From the NCBI GenBank assembly GCA_032622095.1, contig CP136066.1, positions 195,662,816 to 195,726,815 on the forward strand: a DNA stretch of 64,000 bases, given 5' to 3'. The DNA is from Siphonodentalium dalli (lineage: Eukaryota > Mollusca > Scaphopoda > Gadilida > Siphonodentaliidae). The notes under the pieces are model-generated. The model did no database searches. It saw nothing but the letters and a program-made list of their open reading frames with translations, and was not told where the DNA came from. Below, piece after piece: positions 11,501 to 23,538 of the stretch. Numbering within the stretch: the stretch's first letter is position 1; each line of letters opens with the position of its first letter. The position numbers were made by a program, and so were the translations under genes.

Positions 11501-14465
11501 TTTGTTTAACTTGTTATCTGAACGTTTCCAACCAATTAATAAATCTCTTTCTGCGATTGTATTATCTTTTCACCCGCCTGGCGCTTGCCTACATTTCCCG
11601 AACACCCCTCAAAATTATCAATAGACCATTACGATATATAGCTTATCATTGAGTGAGAGAATCGATAACTTAATAGTACAGAACGCGTTAAAGAGAATTG
11701 TCTTGTGTTCGAGTGATAGTTCAGAAAAGGATTAATGTTTAGAGTTCCTGAGCGACCAACTATTTGTAATTTGTGTGGTCTATTTTTTGGAAATTAACGC
11801 ATGTACCATGTTACCCACGTTTCGAGTGCCGAATACCCGCATATACACAACGTACACTATGTAGTGACAAACAAATAGTGCATCTAATGAATAACTATCA
11901 GGGGAATTCTCAACCTTATTTCAGTTTGCGTAGAATTTGATTGCTTTATTTGTTGTTTCCAAAAAGACCACACACAATCTGAATCGTATAAATGTATGGC
12001 TAAATTCTAAAGTAAACTGACGCACACATCAGTTTTGATGATACTTTTTTGGGATCGATCAAATTCATGATAATATTTGTATTACGATATTAGCTAACCA
12101 CATGCATTCTTTTTGCGGGCAAGAATCATTACATACATGTATGTCAGACTAATCATTTAACTTGTTTGGGTCAGCTCACATTTGCCATGAAAATTCATGT
12201 TATGAAATGCTGCTTGAAAATATCCCTAAAACGTTTTACAAAAAGTAATTCACGTGACATATAATGACCTAGGTGCAACACAAAAATTATATTTGAGTTT
12301 TCGTAGGGACTGACTGCATATCAACATAACCATTACTAGTAAGAAACAAAAAATGAATGATAGAGGTCTGTGCCCAACAGTTCAACTATTCGGACACTCC
12401 AACTCGTGTGTCATTTGTGTTACAAAAAGGACAACATGATTGAGAGTACTAGTCACTAGAGATGAACAACGTTTTCCCAAAATGATATGGCAATGATTCT
12501 ACCTATGTAGTAATATGACACATTACACAGTATGTCCAGATATGTAAAAAGTCTATTTAATTTTGTCACGTTACAAGACAAAGATGCATTTTATGAGATA
12601 TGTTTTTCTTGAAATGCATCATCTGTTTAACACGCATTACATTAAACTTAAGGTGGTCATAGTTGGCAAAATAACAAGTAATCAGCTTGTTTTGGCAACA
12701 GTTTTTTGTTCTGGGCGGCACTGTATTTGGCGTCCATATAGACTATTTATCTAGGGTTAGTAGTCATATAGTTCACAAGTGATACACAAATGTTAAGCAT
12801 GTACATGAAATATTTTCCCCTGGCAAATTGGATCAAATATATTGAGAAAAGGTCTAAAATGTGGCCTTAAGTCCAATTTGAAAATTTGCCCTTGGTGGAC
12901 CACTTTGCGTAGAATAGCTCAAGCGATTAGTTGGCTTCAGATAACATTAACCGATTAAACAAGGGCACATACTAAGCTGACTGGATACTATGATAAGAGT
13001 ATTGTTTGGCGTGAGAATCATTAATTTGTTTTATTTTGCAATCGTTATTTCTCAGTATTGAATGGGCTTCATTACCAGTGAAAAAACAATGTATCTCTAT
13101 CTATGACATGACACATATACAGCAGATAACATGACATAAACGTTTTCTAAAAGTCGTTTCTGAAATGTGGCAGAAAGTAGATATTGAGGCTGCTTAGTGT
13201 GGCATAATCGTTTTTGAAGATTTACCATTTATAGTGAACACACACATATATATATGGTATCGATCTTAAATAGGGAATGTGTTGTTTGATAAAATCTGCC
13301 CCTTATGTTATTTTAATTCTGAGGAGGACTATATTGTCTCATTTTAATATCAATAACATGTCAAAATAAAATACCACTGTCTTCGTAGATTCAACTCAAA
13401 TTAATCAGATGTAATCACAAAATATTCTTTTACTATTTGAGAAGTAATGTATTTAATATTAATCAAATACATCAACTGGGAAAAAATTTATTTGTATTTT
13501 AATAAACTACTGTAATCGCCCATACCTGGTGTACATAAAAGGGAGGGTATCCACCTGATACGTGCATCTGTGAAAGTTTGCTTACCTGTCGTATGTGGCT
13601 CACAGGTACGTGCATTGAATTGGAGTGTTTTGCCAGTGTAATGCATGTGTTTTCAACCACATAAACAATTGACAACGTCGGGATGCCATACCATAGGACC
13701 AACATTACCATAGGACCAACATTAAAAGGTTGTTGTTCACACAAGAAACCACACCTACTGGAACAATTTCGTCAGTATAATAGACATGACATTTAATTGT
13801 ATTGTTCAGCCATATAGATCATGTAACCTTGATTGGATTATTCTTAATAAAGTTTCTATGAACTGAAAAATACCATTATAAATTGGGTTGTAAGACAATA
13901 CAAATATATGATATGATGGGCAACATTTTAATTTGTATCATTGTATGATATATTACGTGTACATATAATACAGTATATCATGTAATATATAATGCGATAT
14001 ATATAATGCATATACAATGTAATATATTGTAATATATGTATAGAATATAATGTTCCCGGACCCCTGAGCACCTAGATGACATTCGGGTTGAAAACGAAAT
14101 TAAATAAATATCATACGACATATATCTAAACAAAATTTAATAGAGGCCTTTTTAGAATTTTAGACTCCGACTTTCAAGAGACCAGGACCATGTTATACGG
14201 ACAATATATGTGGCCGTTTTGGAGTGAAAAACATCGGCAGTAAATTAAAAACAATAAAATTTATATCCCCCAAGTCTGCAATCTTGCCTGGGCACCCCTC
14301 TGTGCAGTCAAAATCCCGCGTAGGATATGATCAGAATACGGCATAATCATACTCTTTTAATACACCCGGAACTCGGCCGACGAAAGGGGGTTTATATGTA
14401 GTCTTATCATTCAGAAAATGCCCACCCGACGATCTTCGTTTTTCCACAATCATTCTCGTGTATAT
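11501..14465. other. Intergenic / intronic, no gene seen
   Basis: AT-rich and unrepetitive. A low-complexity TA-rich patch (ATATAATGCATATAC and the like) lies at about 13,890-14,060. On the minus strand, 13,500-13,620 holds two donor-like CAG|GTAAGC and CAG|GTATGG sites close together, but no recognisable domain. Later exons of the PAN-domain gene would be expected here, and I could not identify any. Confidence 0.4.
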
Positions 14466-14478
14466 ATTATAGACTTAC

Positions 14479-14784
14479 CTTCTGTGAGAAGACCGACGAT
14501 GAATCCTCATCAAGCTGTCCACACTTGGCGAAGGCCGCTTCGCGTCCGAATTTCTCACAGTTGGAACCATCTTGGTCATAGTTAACAGCTATACACTGAC
14601 TGTCCGCCGTGCATTCTCGTGCACATTTTATCACATTGGAAGTGTCTGTAGTCTGGAATGGCGTACCTGAATCAAATCTGCGTCCTTCGCAGTTTCTCAT
14701 ATGCATCATGGAACTGTCGCAGAAATAGGCACCGAGAATGACTACAATGTAAGTGTTGAACAAAACGTCAAGTTTGACATCCAT
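14479..14784 (-). CDS. First exon of a secreted PAN/apple-domain-like protein (partial gene)
   Basis: The minus-strand frame starts MDVKLDVLFNTYIVVILGAY, a short N-region and a hydrophobic stretch that looks like a signal peptide. It is followed by a cysteine-rich segment with CARECTADSQCIAVNYDQDG and then NCEKFG. The spacing C-x3-C-x5-C-x11-C is that of PAN/apple modules, which bind proteins or carbohydrates in extracellular mosaic proteins. The exon ends after ...SQK at CAGAAG|GTAAGT (donor GT at 14,478-14,477), in phase 0. An upstream ATG three codons earlier (14,793) is an alternative start. The rest of the gene should lie at lower coordinates, but I cannot identify it, so the full product (lectin, protease, adhesive or immune protein) is unknown. 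Confidence 0.6.
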
Positions 14785-14811
14785 GATGTTCATCGGGAGA
14801 AGCAGAATGCT

Positions 14812-15274
14812 TTATCGGCGATCGTTTGTCGTACTGGACAAATCGTTGCAGAAGTGAATCGCCGTCTCCGTGTCCACTCTATTATAATGATAACCTGAAC
14901 CAATGAAAATGTTTCTCTTCAGCGGCTTTGTTTGCAAGAGACCATGAGTGTTGGCTATTCGATACAAATCAGAGGCGTGGCAATACTTGCAGATAAAATT
15001 GAAGGTTATGAACGCAATGACAGACATACAGTACGTTTGACAAGATATGGGCTCTATGCTGTATAGTACAGCCTCATAGAGGCATGCAGTGGCTAGTCAA
15101 TTTATTTGAATTGTGACGTTTGTGTGAAGCCAAACCTACCGTTCCATGGTGGGGAATCACGTGATTTCGAGCATTAAAAATAGCGGAGGCGACAGAAAAC
15201 ACAACGAGAAACGAAGCAAAATGTAATAAACTAGGATATGACATATTACATAGCATTTTGGCAGCTACAATCAT
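14812..15274 (-). CDS. Candidate two-exon gene for a small secreted protein (~100 aa)
   Basis: Exon 1 (15,274-15,140) encodes 45 residues with MSYPSLLHFASFLVVFSVAS, a good signal-peptide core. It ends after HHGT at ACG|GTAGGT, in phase 0. A 154-bp intron would end at TTTATCTGCAAG, and exon 2 (14,985-14,812) starts in phase 0 with YCHASDLYRIANTHG and runs 57 codons to TAA. Later in exon 2, RVDTETAIHFCNDLSS faintly recalls the helix-Cys start of C-type-lectin or Link modules, but this is not a secure match. The start could also be the internal ATG of MLCNMSY. Exon 2 ends about 20 bp before the PAN exon on the same strand, so the two may belong to one alternatively spliced locus. The gene model rests on splice signals and phase only. 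Confidence 0.35.
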
Positions 15275-16289
15275 ATGCTACACTATTTTTCGAACAAGCT
15301 GATACCTCATGTGTGTCCTAACTCACATTTGTTTGCTCTAACATTCTGACCAAAATTCGTCAGTTGGATCATTTTCAACGATGAGTTTACTGGTGTATTC
15401 CACGAGCATTCTCTAATTTCATGCTTTTTCTCTGCTTGGACCAAAACATATTGTTACTATTGGTATATTTACTGAAAGAAAGAACATGTAGTCGGCAATA
15501 TATTGAACATTGTGCTCATATGGTTTCTTTACTTTTACAATGTTTCTGGCCATGGACATACCCCTGACATTTAAAACATCGCAATGGGTTTGGAACAAAT
15601 ATGCTTAAATCCATTTTCATATACACAACCTTCAATGTCGATGGATGTTCGCACCAGTTGAAGGTCAGAAGATAATTATTCAGAGGAGCTTATATTCCAT
15701 CAACAGAACTTCTTAACTCCGCCAATATTTCTTGATTCCGAAGAATCATCTATATCGCGGGCCCGCAACACAGATCTGCTACTATTCAATGTCTTGTGAG
15801 GAGTAATCAACATTGTCTGTTTAAACATATTTTATTTGTTCATATATTAAATTAGTTTATGACAAAAGGGATTGGAGGACAAGTGCTAAATCACTTAGAA
15901 TACCCTCCTCTCCCTAACATTGTCTGTGCAATAGGTGTTAACTGCAGCAGAGCATCAGATTGAACATTCATTCAGAGCCACTGATTGGTTTAACACAATA
16001 CAATGCTTTGTAGTGTTTTATCAACGACAAAGATAGGTATTTTCACATTTGGGTCAAAGTCAAGAACCACGTATGAGGGAATACCAACATATAACACAAA
16101 TTGAATCTGAAACACTGTGAAGTCGTGACGAGACGACCATTGATCCGGGTCAACTCAACCACCATTGCTTATTGTTACTTACAGTATCAATTAAAGATCC
16201 ATCGGTTGATTTTATGCTAACAACTGAGGTGTTTAAAGCCGATTTGCAATCGCCATCATTCGCAAAATCCACATGGTCAATAATTAAGT
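15275..16289. other. Intergenic, possible upstream region of the minus-strand genes; no gene seen
   Basis: AT-rich, unrepetitive sequence without a convincing ORF. Part of it may be promoter for the minus-strand exon at 15,274, but no specific element stands out. Confidence 0.35.
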
Positions 16290-17700
16290 ATTAAGTAATA
16301 CGTCCAAAAAAAAGCGACCCAAAATGATATTTTTTTTTAAATTATCTTGACAAATGTTTTGGGAAATTCATTCACAATAATTTTAATCTAGTATACTTAA
16401 AACGGTTTCGAGAAAATCAAGGCATATGCTTCACATGCAAATTTGGAAAACACATTTTGTCAGAGAATATTTTCTTTCATACAGCTGAGTCATTGAGGAA
16501 TAAAGGCCGCGAGGCTACATGTCCCGTGAGTAAGGTGGCTTTATTTCATAGAAATGAAAAATGTTATTCTGGGAACCATTGAAACAAACATTGCTCCCAA
16601 CTGTATGTTAACTATTTGTGAATCACGCAATGATGGACACAAAATTCGTCGGATGTATTCTCAAATTATAAATTGTCACGCAAAATTCATCGGACGTAGA
16701 CCAGATTCGAACTCGTCCCAGATTATCAAATAATAAGTGGAGAAGGACCATATCTGCAGTCAAAACGGGCAAAATTCACTAAGTATAACAAGGACCATAA
16801 CTCCGGTAAAAATAAGAGAACGGAACACAGTTTCGAACTTGACCAGTACATGAGTAATCCATATAGCAAATTTGAAAACAATCAGAAAACTAAATTCGAA
16901 CTTGACCTGTGTTTTCATCAGTAATCCATATAGCTAAAGTTATATCCCAGAAACCCAAATACTCGGTCGACAAGCACTATAACTCCGGCAAAAATGGGCG
17001 GATCGAATCCAAATTCGAACTTGACATATATTTAATGTGGCTAATCCACATACATAAATTGAAAAGTCAGATAATTGAGACTAAAGTTATCATCCGGAAA
17101 CCAAATTAGTCGGCAGATTATAAGACAAGGACCATTCCAAATTAACCTGTATTTTCATGTGGTTAATCCACGTATAAAATTAGAAAATAATCAAGATAAC
17201 TAAAACTAAAGTAATCACCCGGAAACCATCTGGACGGACACAGCTGATTTTCTATACAATAAAGTAATAATTTGTGTGCATACACTAGTTAAAATTACTA
17301 AAACAGTGAAAAAGCACTTCAATTTTATCTGGTTTTGAAAATAATTGACAATATAAGAAATTTGACTCAATTCGAGAAATAAAGGCTGCGCAATCAGATC
17401 AACTCCAGTTTTTTTTAAGGCACAACACTCGAAAAATAAATACCGAATGCGGGAAAGGTTTTATCTTCTGTAATCTGGAAAGTAAGATATACAAAATGGA
17501 AATTGGAAGGACTTGTGAATTTGAATGTTTACTGTATACATCACTGAAAATCCATAAGTTGATGATTTTGCTTATTTTTCTCTAGTTTATTTCACAAAAC
17601 TCCACAACTTCCCTTTTGTTGAAGACTTGCTGATATTTAGTATGTTGTTTATAAACGGATTATATACTAATTCTTGTAAATAAGAATACATATGTTACAA
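16290..17700 (+). repeat. Degenerate half of the foldback family, interrupted by a dispersed repeat
   Basis: The parts at 16,290-16,520 and 17,270-17,700 match, with divergence, the right arm of the 39.2-41.5 kb palindrome. Shared blocks include AAAACACATTTTGTCAGAG, GATGATTTTGC/GACC and TTTAGTATGTTGTTTATA near the end. Between them, about 16,640-17,250, lies a tandem-like dispersed repeat with units containing ATAACTCCGGCAAAAATGGG, TTCGAACTTGACCTGT and AAAGTTATCATCCGGAAACC. This is the same family as 28,430-28,900. It was presumably inserted into the older foldback copy. Confidence 0.55.
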
Positions 17701-18270
17701 TTATTTCCGGATTAAACCATAACCACGTTCGTCTAATGATGCGGACATATTAAATTAATAGACAATTTGATTCAGCACAAGACAATAAACCAATATATCC
17801 TCACAAAAATCCGCAGATAATCGACCTATAATATGAAATATGCACATAATGTGATTTTTGGACTTTGAGATACGCAATAATTTACTTGTTAGTCGATTCT
17901 TAATATGGTTTGAATAAAGATCTACATTTATGCTATCAATTGTTGTTCCGACGTGATGCAAAATCTTCGACAATCTCAGGTTTTCTTTTGCATCTATGAG
18001 CCTAGGCCTATTTGTTTAATTATACGGGATACTTTATTATATTACAATAGAATACAATCAGTATTTCGACCATGTGCCCTTTCACATTAAAAAACGCTCC
18101 TAGTAGTTCTAGTATTTCTAAGTCATGTGGTTATCCCATTCGGGAACAATAACTCTAACCCAAGGACTACCAATAGTGACGATCAGTTTTTGTAACTGGG
18201 TCCACGATACGTGTATAAATAAATATAGAATTGAGGATAGACACATGTGGACTGTTTACTGATATTTCAG

Positions 18271-18666
18271 ATTAATGATTGGTTTCACGATAAGACCGGC
18301 GGAATTGGAAAGACCACACTCGGTAATTGCATAGCCACGAAGTACAGGGACGTCGTCGTCTTGGAGAATGTAAAACAGCAGATGCGGCATATGTATACAA
18401 AGGACAAGGGGTGGTACTATTTGACATTTGCAGGTCGGTCAAAGACAAGATAAATTACGGACTTATCGAGAAGATCAAGAATGGACGTATTTTCTCCACG
18501 AAATACGAGCCAAATGTTTGCACCACCAGTGGTGGTGGTGTTTGCAAATGCGCCACCCGACCAATCAAAGATGTCTGCAGATCGTTGGAATATACACAAC
18601 CTTGACCTGGCTGAAAATAGACTACAAAAAGCTGAGACTCCACCTGCCATCACACGACTAAAATAA
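18271..18666 (+). pseudogene. Endogenous CRESS-DNA virus Rep fragment (superfamily 3 helicase part), frameshifted
   Basis: Three short frames in order carry the hallmark SF3 helicase motifs of replication initiator (Rep) proteins of circular ssDNA viruses. Walker A (GGIGKTT) is at 18,298-18,318. Walker B (VVLFDICR) is at 18,411-18,434, followed by a KNGRIFSTKYE stretch. Motif C (VVVVFAN) is at 18,529-18,549, followed by SADRW. The frame changes once near 18,372 and again near 18,505, and the last frame closes with TAA at 18,664. The HUH endonuclease half expected upstream is absent: nothing before about 18,270 resembles it. The piece is thus an N-terminally truncated, inactive copy in host DNA. 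Motif order and spacing make the family assignment strong. Which CRESS family it belongs to is unknown. Confidence 0.85.
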
Positions 18667-19065
18667 TGGGAGCCACCCTGCGCACCTGACAAAGAAGACT
18701 CAGAAGAAATCAGACATACAGCCAGTTGAAGAAGACGACGAAGGTCAAGGGTCCATGGAATCAGAGACATGGTTACGAGGTGGTTACCTTTAACTCCTCC
18801 GACACACCTCAAGATGATGAAACAGTCGAATATCGGGGGGGGGGGGGGGGGGGGATGAGCGACATTCAAATGGACGCACACAGCCAAGTACGCCCAATTA
18901 TGAGTTACAACACCAGCTCAGACGATGATGCCCAAAAAGAAAAAGACAAAGAATGAAAAAAAGAGTTACATCACAAAGAAAATCGCTGTTTCAGTACGAC
19001 AGCGACCAAGACAGCGTGGTCTTTTCAGGCTATCTACATTCGCTATGACGAGCCTGGAACTTAAA
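18667..19065 (+). other. Possible remnant downstream of Rep, with poly-G tract
   Basis: Lysine/glutamate-rich frames follow the Rep stop (for example KKTQKKSDIQPVEEDDEGQ at about 18,690-18,750), then a G run at about 18,835-18,854. This could be virus-derived or host sequence, and I cannot tell which. Large minus-strand ORFs here arise from the G/C run and the Rep shadow. Confidence 0.3.
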
Positions 19066-20169
19066 CGGCCGAATTCTGGTCCCTGGTCTAGATCAGGGTT
19101 TCATGTAAACTATAGTCTAGACCAGGCCGAAACCACGGTGATCGCCATGTGTTACCCAGCTTCGAGGCGAGTAAGCTGTGATTAGTGGTCAGCACTGGTC
19201 CGTGTTCTCGTCTTTTTGAAACTCAGGTTTACGTAAACCATGGTTTGCCTTCTTATTGTCATTCACGCCTGTGTCGGTCTGTTCATAATTCGAACCATGT
19301 GGTAACGTACAAGTTCTGGTAACAGAAACATATGTATTTTTTGGAAGCATTTATCTTTATGTTAACCAAATAGGAATTGTGTTTTATTGATATGCCGTGT
19401 AGAAGAAAGATTATAATTATATATGAACTGGACAAAATGTAATATAATCGATAATTATGTGTGTTATAGGTAATAGTCTACAACTGAGACCTAGTACCCC
19501 CCCTGGTCTGAGATTTTTGTATAAACCGAGACTTGAACCTGAGACGAGAATACCTTTTTCTGTTTTCGCAGTAACGATACAGATTGATAATTTCATTGTA
19601 AATCATGCGTGCGTTTATCTGGCTTTACAGTGGAGTTTTATTTATAACATCCTTGCCGTGTTTGAAAGCATATTACCGTTAGATGGATTAAGTCAGATTT
19701 TCGTGCTATTATTTCAAATATGTTATCGATGGGTTTGGTTGACACGGATAAATAGTGAATGATAGTAGTTTTGCAATCGGAACGTAATCCGCATTGGATG
19801 CGGATGTCTTTCGTTCCGTGTTTCTGAAATGAACTGAGGTCGGAGCTTGTTTTGACAGTACTAATTCATCATTTGAGAATAAATTATTGCTGGACTGGAT
19901 ATACAATATAACAGCAAAAACTCTCAAAATTATATTAAGACAGAACAAATATTGAGGTTCAAAATAAGGAAATGTCCGATTAAATTGAATTAAATTAAAT
20001 GCATGGAACCCATGCACTTGATTAATGATTTATTTGGTCCAGTTTCTTAAGCCTTGACATTTCAAATTGGTTTATTTGTCATAATTTATCTTTAAACATG
20101 AATTTGGAAAAAAATTACATGGCAATGGAAATATCTGCTATCGGGAGTGTGATACAACGCACCCATCTC

Positions 20170-20240
20170 GATTTTTTCCGATACCCCCCCCTACACCCCA
20201 ACCACCACCCCCCCCCCCCCCACCCCCCCCCCCCCCCCGT
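20170..20240. repeat. C-homopolymer / CA-rich low-complexity tract
   Basis: About 70 bases of nearly pure C interrupted by A and T, ending in runs of up to 16 C. It lies inside the TIR element. The proline/histidine ORF across it is an artefact of composition. Confidence 0.9.
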
Positions 20241-20582
20241 TGTGACCATTACATTTTCTGGAAAATTATTTTCAATAACTTCAATCACGGCGATAATTAT
20301 TTAGAATCTTTCTAAATTTTCAACTTATTGCAAATTCCCAAGTCCGCGAAATTACATTGCACATATCACCCCTCACCCCAATGAATTGTTGAAAATGTCC
20401 AACAAGTACCTCACTATCCCCAGTTGTTGGAAATTCCCACCTGATATCCCATATAATAATGGTTCGAAATGTTTTCAAGAGATGAATGTAATTTATGTGT
20501 AATATTTTGACGCAAAGTTGAACAATATATAGTTGGTTCTTGATCTGAACAAACAATATTTTACACTATACATTGATTGTAA

Positions 20583-20935
20583 AGGACGCCGGTGGTCCCG
20601 TCGGTAGAATGCTCGGGGCATTATGCCGCCATTTTCCATCTAGCGCTGAAGAAGCTGGTTCGAATGCCGACAAGCGCGGATTCGCGATCCACTCTAAGTG
20701 AGGATAATCTGATTCGTGTATCTGGGCAAGTTTGTCGGTCCATTTCCTGGGTCGGTATTTCTACACACAGCGGAGTGTTTCTCGGTGAATTTACTCCCTG
20801 CGTAGACGTTCCTCCACCCGTAAAACTGACAACGTCGTGACATCCGCACCACCACTGCCCCGTGATCCCTGTCGAACGGCGACGGCATTCAGATACCGCT
20901 ATACAACACGGATATAAGCCGCTTTCATGTGCTCA
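20583..20935 (+). mobile_element. tRNA-derived SINE
   Basis: GC-richer than its surroundings. It carries a pol III A-box-like TGGTCCCGTCGGTAGAATGC and, about 45 bp later, the B-box GGTTCGAATGCC, in the order and at roughly the distance found in tRNA genes. A non-tRNA body follows (to about 20,935). The head no longer folds as a functional tRNA. I see no A-rich tail. It sits within the TIR element, so it is a later insertion. Confidence 0.6.
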
Positions 20936-21260
20936 GGTTTGGATACACCAACCTCGATGCAGCGCTCAGCACGCTTTTGTCCAAAGGTTGTCATTGATTG
21001 TACAACAATGCGCCGATCCCAGCTTGCGACCAAGTGGTTTCGCGAGACCAAGTCCTGACATGGAACACCGTGATTATTAGGGTGGTCTAGACCTGAGACC
21101 AGAATTCAGCCGATTGAATTCGAAGAAAGGTTTGATGAAGAAATTTTTGATTAATAAAATTAAAAAAATATTGCTTATTGAGACTTATTTAAATTGCTAA
21201 TAACTGATAACTAACCCTAACCCACCTCCCTAATTAAAGTCCTGCATTGATAGTGTATTT

Positions 21261-21325
21261 CCGTGGTGGACTTAGTCCTAATCCGGGGTGGACCGAGCCC
21301 TAATCCGGGGTGGACCGAGTCCTAA
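21261..21325. repeat. Short tandem repeat, ~22-bp unit x ~3
   Basis: CCTAATCCGGGGTGGACCGAG occurs twice exactly and is preceded by a decayed copy (GTGGTGGACTTAG). It lies just beyond the 3' end of the capsid-like ORF. Confidence 0.8.
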
Positions 21326-21443
21326 TAAATATACGAATAATTAATCATTTAATTCAACAACATCAGGCTCATCATTGACATTTACAGCACACCTGCAGCG
21401 GCAACTGCAAAAAATCTTCCGTATACAATTTAGGAATCCCATG

Positions 21444-21728
21444 TCAGAAGTTGAACTTCGGCTTCGAAAACTGGTAGGTAGTTGTGATTCTAAACGAGAC
21501 TTCCAACAGTGTATCCGTTGCGGGCGTTCCAGCAAATGAGTCCACTGCAAAATTGACGCCATTATATAAAACATCCTTATTCTCAGTATGCAACCAAATT
21601 TTATCACGCATGAGCCCAGAGCCCACATTACTGCCGGTGGGAGCGTCATCCGTAGGGTTAACAACCAATGCAGAAACACGTGGGAAGAAAATTCTCCAAT
21701 TAATCTTCCTGTTCTCAGTAAACTTATA
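21444..21728 (-). pseudogene. Endogenous CRESS-like virus capsid, C-terminal part
   Basis: This minus-strand frame is open from the transposon junction to a TAA at 21,444. It reads like a coding gene and shows the pattern of the distal jelly-roll of small circular ssDNA virus capsids. There is a W-x-I-FFPRV strand (NWRIFFPRV), a loop, then DKIWLHTENKDVLYNGVNF, and a final beta strand ending TTYQFSKPKF. No internal stop or frameshift is seen in this part. It continues, after removal of the insertion and one target-site copy, into the piece at 23,539-23,697. It lies 2.8 kb from the Rep fragment on the opposite strand with both 3' ends facing, as in circovirus-type ambisense genomes. The capsid call rests on motif pattern plus that neighbour. 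Confidence 0.55.
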
Positions 21729-23535
21729 GGCCCGATTCGTCATCTCGGGTTTAAACCTGGTCTACGTAAACCTCTAGTTTAAACCGCCGTGAGTCAGCAA
21801 AATCCGTGGTTTAAACCCGCGACCGCAGGTCTAAGTGACGCATTCGTCATCTCTGGTTTAAACCTGGTCCAGCCAGACCAGTGGTTTAGCAGTAGTGTCT
21901 CTGTATCGTCGAGAAAATTAATCGTACTTTCCTAATGCGGACCGCCTCGTTTTATTGATTGCAAAAATCAATAATTTCGACAGCGACCTTATTTTGATTG
22001 GAAATTTATAAACGAGAAGCACTCACACCTATAAAGCGTGTGGGGATAAGTTTTTGTCAATTTCGATGTTTTATTTGCGTTTTATAAGCTTAAACCGACA
22101 ACTAAACCATCTAATTAGGTGGTCCAGCTAAACCTGCTTTCTCGAGGCTAAACTTGAGATGACGAATCCGTCTTTTCTTCATCGCGGTTTAGAATTGTCA
22201 GACAATCAATCAAAGGGTGGAGCTGTAAATTATCTCGAGTGAGGGCGTGTCCAAGTGGCGGTTGCTGACTGGTGTTATCATGTCACAGTTGATTCATTCC
22301 CATGCGAGCTTTGCTCAGATATTGACACGTTCCTTCAGTATGATTTTACAACTATCTTGTGTTTTTTTTTTTGGCTTGTGGCAATCACAAATACTGGTGT
22401 TTCTACGAATTCATTTGAATGGTTCAACGTTTTAATTTTGCACCAAAACCATGCTACTGCATGACCATATATGCTATAAACATAGTTTGCAATCCTAAAC
22501 TTATATTGCTATATGAGTCAAATTTGATAACTTATTGTTATGTATATCATGCCACAAAGCTCTACTCTGGCTCCGCTCATAAATTTCCATAATATTCCAC
22601 CAGTTCAAAACCTGGGAACTTTTGGATTTTCTGCATGATGGAAAATATTTAACATAGAAAAAAAGCAACGCATGTAATATATTTCTTTATTAAATGCTGT
22701 GCCTCTATATAGTTGCCCACTTTAAACAGTTCAGATGCCGCTTCTGGTGTGTACTCATAAGCAAATTGCTTTTACTTAACTGACCTCTTGGTCCAGGATT
22801 GACACGATTATGGAGCCTTTATTCATGCAGCGTCAGAGGGTCCTGCGGCCCCTTCGTGCGACAGGAACCTGCGTCACATTTGCGCACATTTTGATCATTT
22901 GATCATTTTTTTAAATTATATTGAAAACAAACAAATATTAATATAAATTTTAAATATTGTGTCTTGTTAGATACAACTCCTTGCTCAATTTAACAACACA
23001 CTTTTTTCATTTTATTTCAAATTAAATTATTCTTATTTTTAAATCATTTTTAGAACAGTTGCAAACAGACTAACGGACAAACATATATACAGCTTCTATA
23101 TCCTTTAATATATACATGTAGATACACCATATTTTGTCTTTGCGGGTAAAGCATCTTGTAGAAAATCAAGCACAAACAAAGTGATAAACAGCGCGTGAAG
23201 CGCGTGTTGAGAAACATGCCCTTTGTCAAATTGATTTAAACCCACAAAGAGATCGGATTAATGGTCCATGAGCGATACTCATTTCTCAATGAATAAATCG
23301 CGCACGCGTTCGCGATGATTTATGACATGTCAATAACCATTACATCGGCTTGTCTTTTGGTCCGATAGGTAAGAGGGTAGTTTGACTGTATGCTCATATC
23401 ACCAAATCGAGTTGTCAATTAGTTGGTAACTGAATGACAAAAACGCCCCCTTAGACCCGGTTTGGCTGGACCGCCAATGTAGGTTTAAACCAGGTTTAAA
23501 CTCGGAGGTTTAAACCGGAGATGACGAATCCGGCC
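21729..23535. mobile_element. 1.8-kb TIR DNA element inserted in the capsid-like gene
   Basis: The left end is GGCCCGATTCGTCATCTCGG. The right end in reverse complement is GGCCGGATTCGTCATCTCCG. Both run into TTTAAACC-rich subterminal repeats. Each end is bounded by ATA (21,726-21,728 and 23,536-23,538), a 3-bp target-site duplication. The same terminus recurs inside at about 21,840 (forward) and about 22,170 (reverse), marking a nested ~330-bp relative. No transposase ORF is visible, so it is non-autonomous. GGCC ends with a 3-bp duplication suggest PIF/Harbinger, although that superfamily prefers TWA targets. Confidence 0.75.
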
Positions 23536-23538
23536 ATA

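Larger units (their letters stand above)
19066..21112. mobile_element. TIR DNA element(s) between Rep and capsid-like fragments
   Basis: The left end reads CGGCCGAATTCTGGTC followed by CCTGGTCTAGATC. The right end, read in reverse complement, is CGGCTGAATTCTGGTC followed by TCAGGTCTAGACC. A further inverted, diverged terminus lies near 19,500-19,555 (GTCTGAG ... GAGACGAGAATAC), so a ~490-bp MITE may be nested at, or be the original of, the left end. No transposase ORF remains. The termini resemble those of the 21.7-23.5 kb element (GGCC-GATTC) and may be the same superfamily, possibly PIF/Harbinger-like by the GGCC start. No clear target-site duplication is left. Confidence 0.55.

Noticed and set aside
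13499-13744. Possible further exon(s) of the PAN-domain gene on minus
   Set aside because: Donor-like sites are present, but the reading frame shows no domain and no good acceptor, so it is not called.
18417-18887. 156-codon minus-strand ORF opposite the Rep fragment
   Set aside because: Its Pro run is the reverse of the poly-G tract, and the rest is the complement of the Rep motifs, so it is a shadow.
20098-20304. Pro/His-rich plus-strand ORF
   Set aside because: It is produced by the C-homopolymer tract.
21341-21679. 112-codon minus-strand ORF overlapping the capsid-like gene
   Set aside because: It is the wrong frame of that gene. Only its last ~30 codons lie beyond the capsid stop, and they show no motif.
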